A stretch of DNA of 5,743 nucleotides from Parafilimonas sp. (GTDB lineage: Bacteria; Bacteroidota; Bacteroidia; Chitinophagales; Chitinophagaceae): NCBI GenBank assembly GCA_023251275.1, contig JAHEZC010000206.1:1-5743 (forward strand), given 5' to 3'. The notes below the pieces were generated by a model, which was given only the letters and a program-made list of their open reading frames with translations, was not told where the DNA came from and did not search any database. The position numbers and the translations under genes were made by a program. Positions 1 to 5,743 of the stretch are shown piece by piece. The first letter of the stretch is position 1. Each line of letters begins with the position of its first letter.

Positions 1-1602
1 TCCAGAACAGGTTATAAAGAAACTGAAGTAGGGCCTGAGAATACCAAAAACTTTAAAATTTCCGGCGGGTTGTATTATAAAATAAAACCGGACCTCGAGC
101 TTTCTTTTATTGCCAACTGGGGAACCGGAAATTCGATCTACACAGGTATTGACCGTTATATTTTAAAAGGATTTAAGATGGGTCAATATAAACTCGAATT
201 AAAACAAAAAAACTGGTTTATAAAGGCTTATACTACACAGGAATTTGCAGGTGACACTTATGATGCAACGATCACTACCCGGTTTTTTAATGAGGCATGG
301 AAATCGAGTAATGACTGGTTTCCTCAATATATCGGGGCTTATGTTCAGGCAAAGAGCCAGGGAGCTGATGACCTGACTGCGCAGAATCTTGCCCGTGGCT
401 ATGCCGACCAGGGAAGGCCGGTACCAGGGACTTCACAGTTTCAGCAACTATATGACCAGGTGAGAAAAACACCGGTTTCGCAAGGCGGCGGATTGATTTA
501 TGACAGAACGAATTTATATATCACGGAAGGGCAATATAACCTGACAGATGTGCTTAAGATCGGGAAGGAAGGTGAAAGAACAGAAGTGCTTATCGGGGCT
601 GACTACAGAAGGTATGTGTTAAATTCAAAAGGAACCATTTTCGCTGATACCGCCGGAAGAATCAATATCAACGAGTCAGGAGCTTACCTGCAGGTTGGAC
701 AAAGATTATTCAATGATGTGGTGAAAATTACCGCGTCTGGCCGTTATGATAAACAAAATAATTTTAAGGGCCGGTTTACACCCCGAATTTCTTCCGTTAT
801 CAATATTACAAAAGATCACCACATAAGATTATCGTACCAGACGGCATACCGGTTTCCTACTTCTCAAAACCAGTGGATCAATCTCCTGATAGGCGGCGGC
901 GTAAGACTGATGGGCGGACTGCCTCAACTGAGGGAATTTTATCACTTTAATACCACACCTACATTTTTCCTCGATGGTACTCCGGCAACATTCGCCGAGT
1001 ATAAGCCAGAATCATCTAATTCTTTCGAAGCCGGGTATAAGGGTTTGATTCAAAATAAATTTTTGATAGATTTCTATGTCTATTTTGCAAAATATCAAAA
1101 TTTCCTTACGCGTACCGAAGTGGTGCAGCCTACTACTGACAACCCGCCTTTTTCGATATCTGTAAATAACCCTACAAAAGTTAAAACAAATGGATGGGGC
1201 CTGTCGCTTGAATACCTTCTTGAACATAACTTTTTTATCAATGTAAATGCGTATTCAGATGACATCAGTAATGTAGCGCCGGGTTTTCATGCAAGTTTCA
1301 ATGCTCCGAGGTACCGTTATAATCTTGGTTTTGGTAACAGCGGGCTTGGAAAATCCAGGAGACTGGGCTTTAATATTGTGTATAAATGGCAGGATGCATT
1401 TTTTTATGAAAGCGATTTCGCTTCGGGAAATATTCCGGCTTATGGAGTACTCGATGCCCAGGTGAGCTATAAACTGCCATTGCAAAAATTGCTGTTTAAA
1501 TTAGGCAGCACCAATCTTACCAATCATTATTACCGTAATTCATTTGGCAATCCTTTTATTGGCGGATTGTATTATGCGAGCATTGCTTATAATGTTTTCT
1601 GA
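1..1602 (+). CDS. TonB-dependent outer-membrane receptor, C-terminal part (5' end outside window)
   Basis: The reading frame is already open at base 1 and runs to a TGA at 1600-1602, giving 533 visible codons, so the in-frame TTG at 70 is not a start. What is seen is the C-terminal portion of an outer-membrane beta-barrel: alternating amphipathic strands rich in Tyr, Phe, Asn and Gly, with long loops between them. Typical receptor segments are present: 'RLSYQTAYRFPT' (bases about 826-861), 'YKPESSNSFEAGYKG' (about 1000-1044), and a C-terminal strand 'GGLYYASIAYNVF' ending in the terminal Phe expected for BamA-dependent insertion. Family knowledge: such proteins import siderophores, vitamins, glycans or peptides using TonB-ExbBD energy, and Bacteroidota versions often carry an N-terminal carboxypeptidase-regulatory-like domain before the plug. 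Those domains would lie upstream. No SusD partner follows, because the next gene is on the other strand, so a SusC role is not supported. The substrate cannot be told. Confidence 0.9.
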   Translation, partial: SRTGYKETEVGPENTKNFKISGGLYYKIKPDLELSFIANWGTGNSIYTGIDRYILKGFKMGQYKLELKQKNWFIKAYTTQEFAGDTYDATITTRFFNEAWKSSNDWFPQYIGAYVQAKSQGADDLTAQNLARGYADQGRPVPGTSQFQQLYDQVRKTPVSQGGGLIYDRTNLYITEGQYNLTDVLKIGKEGERTEVLIGADYRRYVLNSKGTIFADTAGRININESGAYLQVGQRLFNDVVKITASGRYDKQNNFKGRFTPRISSVINITKDHHIRLSYQTAYRFPTSQNQWINLLIGGGVRLMGGLPQLREFYHFNTTPTFFLDGTPATFAEYKPESSNSFEAGYKGLIQNKFLIDFYVYFAKYQNFLTRTEVVQPTTDNPPFSISVNNPTKVKTNGWGLSLEYLLEHNFFINVNAYSDDISNVAPGFHASFNAPRYRYNLGFGNSGLGKSRRLGFNIVYKWQDAFFYESDFASGNIPAYGVLDAQVSYKLPLQKLLFKLGSTNLTNHYYRNSFGNPFIGGLYYASIAYNVF

Positions 1603-1623
1603 GATGAGTGACTTAAATAATTC

Positions 1624-1653
1624 TGAAAAATCCTGCTGCTGCAGGATTTTTCA
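1624..1653. terminator. Bidirectional intrinsic terminator between convergent genes
   Basis: A perfect 13-bp inverted repeat (1624-1636 pairing with 1641-1653) encloses a TGCT loop. The stem has an A-run on its left arm and a T-run on its right arm around a GC-rich core (TCCTGC/GCAGGA). On the plus strand it is followed by TTTT at 1654-1657. On the minus strand the left arm supplies the U-run, so it can end transcription from both sides. It starts 22 bp after the receptor stop codon and ends 2 bp before the stop codon of the minus-strand aldolase-family gene, exactly where a shared terminator is expected. Confidence 0.85.
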
Positions 1654-1655
1654 TT

Positions 1656-2270
1656 TTAAGTGATAAAAAACTTATACTCATTTAATTTTTCCAATATTAT
1701 CTGTCCTGCTTCATTAATATCTTTTCCGAATGATACAATGCCTTCTTCATGGCCTGCCATAGCAAATATCTTTTGTTGGGCAAGATTTGTTTCTTTGAAT
1801 AATCTTATTATTTCCATTGCCATCGCCGGTGTGCCGTATTCGATATTTTTATTTGTCGCCGGAATTTTTTGCAGCAGTTTTTTCCATAATTCAAAATGAT
1901 GGATATGCAGTACTGCATGTATATTGTTTTGATGATTGTAAATGATAGCATGCGTTAAAGATTCAGAAGAAGCGATGATGGGGCCAACTGTCGTCAATGT
2001 ATTTGCTTCAAGATCAAAGCCGGTTACCAGGGTATAGTGTGCGTTGGAAAGTTTTTTAATTTTACCTGTTGATGAGCCTGTGATAATAAATTTATTTTCA
2101 CGGAAACGCATGCTGATGTTTCCATAGCCGATACCGTCTTTATTTTCCCCTATCAATCCCAGGCTGTATAATTTATCACGCCATAGATTCAAATCCTTTA
2201 TCAGCTCAAAATCCAATGGCGATTCTTTTATCCATGTACAATTGAATTTAATGACACCTTCTTCTTTCAT
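1656..2270 (-). CDS. Class II aldolase/adducin-family protein: methylthioribulose-1-phosphate dehydratase (MtnB-like) or 5-deoxyribulose-phosphate-type aldolase
   Basis: The 204-residue cytoplasmic protein has the class II aldolase fold signature. Visible in order are 'GYGNIS' (48-53) and 'ITGSSTG' (63-69), which form the phosphate-binding part. 'ASSES' follows, with Glu103 at the place of the catalytic acid. His122 and His124 in 'LHIHH' and His174 in 'MAGHEEG' are the probable three zinc ligands. The length equals that usual for MtnB (about 200-210). The ATG overlaps the mtnA stop as ATGA (2267-2270), implying translational coupling and a shared pathway. MtnB would dehydrate 5-methylthioribulose-1-phosphate in methionine salvage. 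A FucA/DrdA/Ald2-type aldolase would instead split this sugar phosphate, or the 5-deoxy analogue, into DHAP and an aldehyde. The MtnB-like 'SGxDKG' loop I would expect is replaced by 'TGSSTGKIKKL', which makes me hesitant to name it mtnB. Family is firm; reaction is not. Confidence 0.82.
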   Translation of the reverse strand: MKEEGVIKFNCTWIKESPLDFELIKDLNLWRDKLYSLGLIGENKDGIGYGNISMRFRENKFIITGSSTGKIKKLSNAHYTLVTGFDLEANTLTTVGPIIASSESLTHAIIYNHQNNIHAVLHIHHFELWKKLLQKIPATNKNIEYGTPAMAMEIIRLFKETNLAQQKIFAMAGHEEGIVSFGKDINEAGQIILEKLNEYKFFIT

Positions 2271-3382
2271 ACATACATATTTTTCCCGGGAAATAGATTC
2301 GATATATACTCTTCTGCTGCTTTGCAGACTCCACGCTCTGTAATAAGCCCCGTAATAAGTCTTGCAGGCGTAACATCAAAACCATAATTCGACGCAGCGC
2401 TTTGCAGCGGTGTTATCAAAACCTTTTTTATTTCATCCTCACATAAACCTTCCACATATTTCACTTCATCAGCGCTTCTTTCTTCGACCTTAATTTCTTC
2501 CAATCCATCACGGATATTCCAGTCGAATGTCGAGGAGGGAAGCGCTACATAAAATGGAATACGATTATCATGTGCTGCAAGCGCTTTCAGGTAAGTGCCT
2601 ATTTTATTGGCTGCATCTCCCGCCCGTGTTACCCTGTCTGCACCTGTGATTACAAGATCTGCTAAGCCATGCTGCATCAGGTGACCGCCTGCATTATCGG
2701 TAATAACTGTATGCGGTACGCCGTGGTTTAATAATTCCCATGCCGTTAAACCTGCGCCCTGGTTGCGTGGCCGGGTTTCATCCACCCAAACATGCACATT
2801 GATACCTCTTTCATGCGCCTCATATATTGGCGCAGTTGCCGAACCATAATCAACAAAAGCCAGCCATCCTGCATTGCAGTGGGTAAGAATGTTTACGGGT
2901 TCGTCTTTTTTCTTTGCCGCAATCCGCTCAATAATTTTCACACCATGTAAACCAATGCTTTTGCAAAATGCTGCATCTTCATCCGCAATCATGACAGCAG
3001 TTTCTTTTGCAATTTTTATTTTTTCGCTTGTTGTTTTTCCTTTTACAATAGCGTCAAGCTGCCTGTTCACAGCAAGCTCAGGATTAACGGCCGTTGGCCT
3101 CGCCGATTTCAGCCTGAATGCTGATTCATTAAGATGATCATCGAAAGAATTTTTGTGACCTGCTTCTATTGCTGCGAGATACATACCATAACCTGCCGTG
3201 GCGCCAATAAGGCCTGCGCCTCTTACATGCATATCCTTAATCGCCTGCACCACTTCATTTACAGAATGCAGGTCTTCAATGATAAATTTATGCGGCAAAT
3301 AGCGTTGGTCAATAATGCTGATAATAGTCTCATCATCTTCTTTCAGCCAGATCGTTCTGTAATTTTTCCCTTCAACGTTCAT
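2267..3382 (-). CDS. mtnA: S-methyl-5-thioribose-1-phosphate isomerase (MtnA / DrdI family)
   Basis: This 371-residue cytoplasmic enzyme isomerises the aldose 5-methylthioribose-1-phosphate to the ketose 5-methylthioribulose-1-phosphate; DrdI paralogues do the same with 5-deoxyribose-1-phosphate. Hallmarks in order: 'VRGAG' (53-57), 'RPTAVN' (95-100), 'LTHCNAG' (166-172) with catalytic Cys169, 'DETRPRNQGAGLTAWEL' (201-217), 'TGADRV' (246-251) with catalytic Asp249, 'GDAANKIGTY' (255-264), and the C-terminal 'DVTPARLITGLITERGV' (336-352). The 80-residue Cys-to-Asp spacing matches that of the Bacillus enzyme (Cys160/Asp240). I chose the ATG at 3382 because the protein then begins 'MNVEGKNYRTIW', as the family does. 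The frame is open up to a GTG at 3439, but that extension is hydrophobic and unlike the family. It is the first gene of a two-gene unit with the aldolase-family gene, overlapping it by 4 bp, and is divergent from the NagB-like gene. The MtnA and DrdI roles cannot be separated by eye. Confidence 0.95.
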   Translation of the reverse strand: MNVEGKNYRTIWLKEDDETIISIIDQRYLPHKFIIEDLHSVNEVVQAIKDMHVRGAGLIGATAGYGMYLAAIEAGHKNSFDDHLNESAFRLKSARPTAVNPELAVNRQLDAIVKGKTTSEKIKIAKETAVMIADEDAAFCKSIGLHGVKIIERIAAKKKDEPVNILTHCNAGWLAFVDYGSATAPIYEAHERGINVHVWVDETRPRNQGAGLTAWELLNHGVPHTVITDNAGGHLMQHGLADLVITGADRVTRAGDAANKIGTYLKALAAHDNRIPFYVALPSSTFDWNIRDGLEEIKVEERSADEVKYVEGLCEDEIKKVLITPLQSAASNYGFDVTPARLITGLITERGVCKAAEEYISNLFPGKNMYV

Positions 3383-3514
3383 ATAGATGTCAGTTAAAAA
3401 ACTAATGAATAAAAGTATTGCCGTTTGATAAATATACACAGCTTTTCATTTTTATTATTATCTCCCCGTTAAACTTTGCCGGAAAGAAATAACTTTATCG
3501 TAATTCAACGGATA
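3383..3514. promoter_or_regulatory. Divergent intergenic region holding the promoters of mtnA and the nagB-like gene
   Basis: This 132-bp AT-rich spacer lies between two divergently oriented start codons (mtnA at 3382 on minus, nagB-like at 3515 on plus), so both promoters should be here. For the plus-strand gene the best -7-like matches to the Bacteroidota TAnnTTTG element are TAACTTTA (3490-3497) and AAACTTTG (3471-3478), each one mismatch away. Neither has a TTTG -33 element at the right distance, so neither is convincing. No clear Shine-Dalgarno sequence precedes either start, as is common in Bacteroidota. I saw no riboswitch-like structure or obvious operator palindrome. Confidence 0.5.
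3410..3440 (-). promoter_or_regulatory. Candidate Bacteroidota-type promoter for mtnA-aldolase
   Basis: Read on the minus strand, TGTG (3440-3437) is followed after 19 bases by TACTTTTA (3417-3410). This fits the Bacteroidota primary-sigma consensus TTTG-N19-21-TAnnTTTG with one mismatch in each element. Transcription would then begin roughly 20 bases upstream of the mtnA ATG. Such short degenerate matches are frequent in AT-rich DNA, so this is only a candidate. TATATTTA at 3436-3429 is an alternative -7 element without a matching -33. Confidence 0.3.
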
Positions 3515-4249
3515 ATGAAAATAATGATAAAGAATAATTATGAGGAGATGTCGAAGCAGGTTGCTTATGATATAATCGAAACCATGCAATTATACAACAA
3601 ACCCTTAATGTCTCCTGCTACCGGTGATACCACAACCGGTTTGTACAAAGAGCTTGTTCATCTTATAAGGGAACAACAAACGTATGTTTCCGAATGGTAT
3701 TTCGTCAGCCTAGATGAGTGGATGAATATGAATGAAAAAGATGAAAAAAGTACGCGGTATCGCTTAAATGTACAACTGTTTCAGCCGTTGAATATAAAGG
3801 ATGAGAGGATATGTTTTTTTGATGGCAGGACAGATGATCCGCAGCATGAATGTGAAGGCGTGGAAAAATTTATTCATCAGCATGGCGGAATTGATCTTGC
3901 CATCTTAGGGCTTGGACTCAACGGGCATGTGGGCATGAATGAACCTCATACTTCTTTTTCTTCCCGCTCCCATATTGCCGCACTTGATGATGTAACACAG
4001 CAGGCATCAGCAAAAAAATATGCAAAGGATCCGGCATTGTTTACAAGAGGCCTTACACTTGGATTGGCTACCTTGTTTGAAGCAAAACATATTTTTCTCC
4101 TGGCAAGCGGTGCACATAAAGCCGCTATTATAAAAAAAATATTGGAAGCTGGTATCACTGAAGAATTGCCTGCAAGCTTATTAAGAAGGCATGAAGATTT
4201 AAGAATTTATCTTGACAAAGAGGCTGCGGGATTGATAGAGAAGGAGTAA
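3515..4249 (+). CDS. NagB-family glucosamine-6-phosphate deaminase / galactosamine-6-phosphate isomerase-like protein
   Basis: The 244-residue cytoplasmic protein belongs to the NagB/SugarP-isomerase family, which converts an amino-sugar 6-phosphate to the keto-hexose phosphate plus ammonia. Seen in order: the phosphate-loop region 'SPATGDTTTG' (33-42), 'SLDEW' (65-69) with Asp67, 'GLGLNGHVGMNEP' (132-144) with Asn136, His138 and Glu143, and 'LTLGLATLFEAK' (180-191). These fall at the places of E. coli NagB Asp72, Asp141, His143 and Glu148 with identical spacing (69, 2 and 5 residues); Asp141 is Asn here, as in many NagB proteins. The loop reads GDTTTG where classical NagB has G-S/G-T-P, so the substrate may differ. 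The ATG at 3515 gives the family-like start 'MKIMIKNNYEEMSK'; an in-frame TTG at 3476 would add 13 unlikely residues. No nagA, transporter or kinase is adjacent to fix the substrate, and a gluconolactonase-type role is less likely given the His/Glu motif. Confidence 0.85.
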   Translation: MKIMIKNNYEEMSKQVAYDIIETMQLYNKPLMSPATGDTTTGLYKELVHLIREQQTYVSEWYFVSLDEWMNMNEKDEKSTRYRLNVQLFQPLNIKDERICFFDGRTDDPQHECEGVEKFIHQHGGIDLAILGLGLNGHVGMNEPHTSFSSRSHIAALDDVTQQASAKKYAKDPALFTRGLTLGLATLFEAKHIFLLASGAHKAAIIKKILEAGITEELPASLLRRHEDLRIYLDKEAAGLIEKE

Positions 4250-4275
4250 AAAAAATTTGAAACGGGTTGCCTTAT

Positions 4276-5022
4276 ATGCTCAATCACAAAAAAATAATTG
4301 TTGTTTTACCGGCCTTTAATGCTGCATTAACGCTGGAAAAAACATATCATGAAATTCCCTTCGACATTGTGGATGATGTTATACTTACAGATGATGGAAG
4401 TAAAGACAATACGATTGAAACAGGACAGCGATTGAACATCCGGCATATTATTATTCATGATGAAAACAGGGGATATGGCAGCAATCAAAAATCCTGCTAC
4501 AGCAAAGCATTGGAATTGGGCGCCGATATTGTGATCATGCTGCATCCGGATTATCAATATACGCCGAAGCTTATTTATGCGATGAGCAGCATTATCGCAT
4601 ACAATGTCTATCCTGTAGTTCTTGGCTCCCGTATTTTGGGTAAAGGCGCTTTGAAAGGCGGGATGCCTTTGTACAAATACTTTTTCAATCGCTGCCTCAC
4701 ACTAGCACAAAACATTTTGATGACTCAAAAACTCAGCGAGTACCATACCGGTTACCGTGCATTTTCAGCAGATGTTTTGCGGAATATAAATTTCACGGCT
4801 AACAGCAATGATTTTCTTTTTGACAATGAAATGCTGGCGCAGATTTTTATGAAGGGATACGAGATCGCGGAAGTAACATGCCCCACCATCTATTTTAAAG
4901 AAGCATCCGTTATTAATTTCCCGCGCAGTGTCGTGTATGGCTTAGGTGTGCTGCGTGTGTCTGTACAATATCGCCTGCACAAATGGAGATTAATAAAAGG
5001 AAAGATTTATACTAACTCCTGA
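4276..5022 (+). CDS. Family 2 glycosyltransferase (DPM1/polyprenyl-phosphate-sugar synthase-like)
   Basis: The 248-residue protein has a GT-A fold of glycosyltransferase family 2, which transfers a sugar from a nucleotide-sugar donor, in this subgroup often to a lipid carrier on the cytoplasmic face of the inner membrane. Seen in order: 'VLPAFNA' (10-16), nucleotide-binding 'DDGSKD' (39-44), 'NRGYGSNQK' (64-72), metal-binding-region 'MLHPDYQYTP' (88-97, carrying the HPD form of the DXD site), 'GSR' (117-119), and the acceptor-side segments 'EYHTGYRAFS' (155-164) and 'NDFLFDNEM' (178-186). There are no C-terminal membrane helices, unlike GtrB-type enzymes, although the basic tail (about 217-243) could sit on the membrane. 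ATG 4276 is preferred to the TTG at 4267 because the first beta strand then starts at the usual distance. It lies 26 bp after the NagB-like gene with no terminator between, so co-transcription is likely. Donor and acceptor are unknown. Confidence 0.9.
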   Translation: MLNHKKIIVVLPAFNAALTLEKTYHEIPFDIVDDVILTDDGSKDNTIETGQRLNIRHIIIHDENRGYGSNQKSCYSKALELGADIVIMLHPDYQYTPKLIYAMSSIIAYNVYPVVLGSRILGKGALKGGMPLYKYFFNRCLTLAQNILMTQKLSEYHTGYRAFSADVLRNINFTANSNDFLFDNEMLAQIFMKGYEIAEVTCPTIYFKEASVINFPRSVVYGLGVLRVSVQYRLHKWRLIKGKIYTNS

Positions 5023-5039
5023 ATCCGAATGGAACAACA

Positions 5040-5743
5040 TCATCGATAAGAACTTATTTGATACAGGTACAGGTTGCTTCCTTTCTCTATGGCGCCATCT
5101 ATTTTATCAACCAGCTTTACCTGGAACGATTTGAATAATTGAGCATCCAATTGAAGCATCTCCTGTGGTGACTGTATCGAGATCATATAAACCTTGTTTA
5201 TCTTTTCTTTTTCAAAAAGATTTCTGGCGCCGTCAAAAAACCGATGCGGATTATTTTGCGATGCTGCCAATTCTTTATCCCATTGGATAAAGGACATTTC
5301 TTTTTGTAATTCCAAACAATAAAACGGCTTGTCAGTATAGGCTTCAAGCGTATTTAAGCACCAATAATCAGTGACTATTTTTTCATTTACAGGGATCTCC
5401 TTTAATAATTCCCTCACACGGAATGAATTTGAGAACGGAAGCTGAATATCTTTTGAAACGGCGAAAATACCTCCTGCTATTTGTATCAATAACAGGATAT
5501 TGATCGTCCATTTATTTTTCCAGTTGACCTGTCGTTTATAACAATATAGCCAATAAGCCGCTATAAATCCAAGGAAAATAAATCCCGCATACCTTGCGTA
5601 TGACAAGGGGAAAATAAAACCGATAATAAATACCAATAATAAGTTAACGAAAAAAAGTGCCAGGCTTTTTTTGCTTTCTTTTAATAAAAAAAATATCAGC
5701 GTGAGAAGAGATATAAATAAGAAAATTGAAACAAACTTTAATT
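5040..5743 (-). CDS. Integral membrane protein, C-terminal part; possible GT-C (PMT/GT39-like) glycosyltransferase
   Basis: The frame is open to the right edge of the window, so the 5' end is missing and 233 residues are visible; the TTG at 5636 is internal, not a start. The first about 95 visible residues contain four hydrophobic segments (roughly 1-20, 27-46, 52-67 and 78-96). They are separated by short charged turns such as 'KESKKS' and 'CYKRQVNWKNK'. The last about 135 residues form a soluble domain beginning near 'SNSFRVRELLKEIP', with 'IVTDYWCLNTLEAYTDKPFYC' spread over about 122-142. A multi-helix membrane body followed by a small extracytoplasmic C-terminal domain is the layout of many GT-C lipid-dependent glycosyltransferases, and the GT2 neighbour fits. 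I recognise no diagnostic catalytic motif, since the N-terminal Asp-containing loop would lie off the window, so the function is inference. It converges on the GT2 gene with 17 bp between stops and no visible terminator. Confidence 0.7.
   Translation of the reverse strand, partial: LKFVSIFLFISLLTLIFFLLKESKKSLALFFVNLLLVFIIGFIFPLSYARYAGFIFLGFIAAYWLYCYKRQVNWKNKWTINILLLIQIAGGIFAVSKDIQLPFSNSFRVRELLKEIPVNEKIVTDYWCLNTLEAYTDKPFYCLELQKEMSFIQWDKELAASQNNPHRFFDGARNLFEKEKINKVYMISIQSPQEMLQLDAQLFKSFQVKLVDKIDGAIEKGSNLYLYQISSYR

Noticed and set aside
287..1485. Minus-strand open frames inside the TonB-dependent receptor gene
   Set aside because: They are shadows of the beta-barrel coding frame, with no recognisable domains or start context.
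1..1602. Possible SusC-type member of a polysaccharide utilisation locus
   Set aside because: No SusD-like lipoprotein or glycan hydrolase follows; the downstream genes are convergent and metabolically unrelated.
1660..1899. Plus-strand open frame over the end of the aldolase-family gene
   Set aside because: It is antisense to the conserved C-terminal part of the aldolase-family protein, starts just after the terminator hairpin and has no family features.
2874..3397. Two plus-strand open frames of 87 codons each, opposite mtnA
   Set aside because: They lie wholly antisense to a strongly conserved enzyme, resemble no family I know, and their composition follows from the mtnA codons.
4481..4500. 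AAAATCCTGCTAC resembling the left arm of the terminator hairpin
   Set aside because: There is no facing arm, it lies within the conserved NQKSCYSKA coding stretch of the GT2 gene, and a match this short is expected by chance.
1..5743. Search for CRISPR, tRNA, insertion sequence, phage, toxin-antitoxin or defence genes
   Set aside because: No spaced direct repeats, tRNA-like cloverleaf, transposase, integrase or nuclease motif was seen; nearly all of the window is taken up by the six genes described.

Overview
The window looks like ordinary chromosomal DNA from a member of the Bacteroidota, most likely a Chitinophagaceae-type soil or water bacterium. The evidence is a long outer-membrane TonB-dependent receptor of the Bacteroidota kind, moderately AT-rich DNA, start codons without clear Shine-Dalgarno sequences, and a NagB-like protein whose motifs resemble those I know from Chitinophaga relatives. 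The lineage call is inference; there is no rRNA or other marker here.

Layout, left to right. Positions 1-1602 (+) hold the C-terminal part of a TonB-dependent receptor whose N-terminus lies before the window. A near-perfect hairpin at 1624-1653 separates it from a convergent two-gene minus-strand unit (3382 down to 1656). That unit is a methylthioribose-1-phosphate isomerase (mtnA) followed, with an ATGA overlap, by a class II aldolase/adducin-family enzyme. A 132-bp divergent spacer (3383-3514) separates mtnA from a plus-strand pair: a NagB-family sugar-phosphate deaminase/isomerase (3515-4249) and, 26 bp later, a family 2 glycosyltransferase (4276-5022). The window ends with the minus-strand C-terminal part of an integral membrane protein (5743 down to 5040), possibly a GT-C type glycosyltransferase, which converges on the GT2 gene with only 17 bp between stop codons.

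How the genes fit together. MtnA and the aldolase-family protein are the best-supported functional pair. MtnA makes the ribulose-1-phosphate form of methylthioribose (or 5-deoxyribose), and the next enzyme either dehydrates it (MtnB, methionine salvage) or cleaves it to dihydroxyacetone phosphate plus an aldehyde (the DHAP shunt / 5-deoxyribose disposal route). The sequence does not settle which. The NagB-like enzyme probably handles an amino-sugar phosphate in the cytoplasm, and the two proteins at the right end point to envelope glycan or glycolipid synthesis.

I found no tRNA, rRNA, CRISPR array, insertion sequence, phage gene or defence system. No wholly new system is evident; the most interesting point is the unresolved chemistry of the mtnA-aldolase pair.
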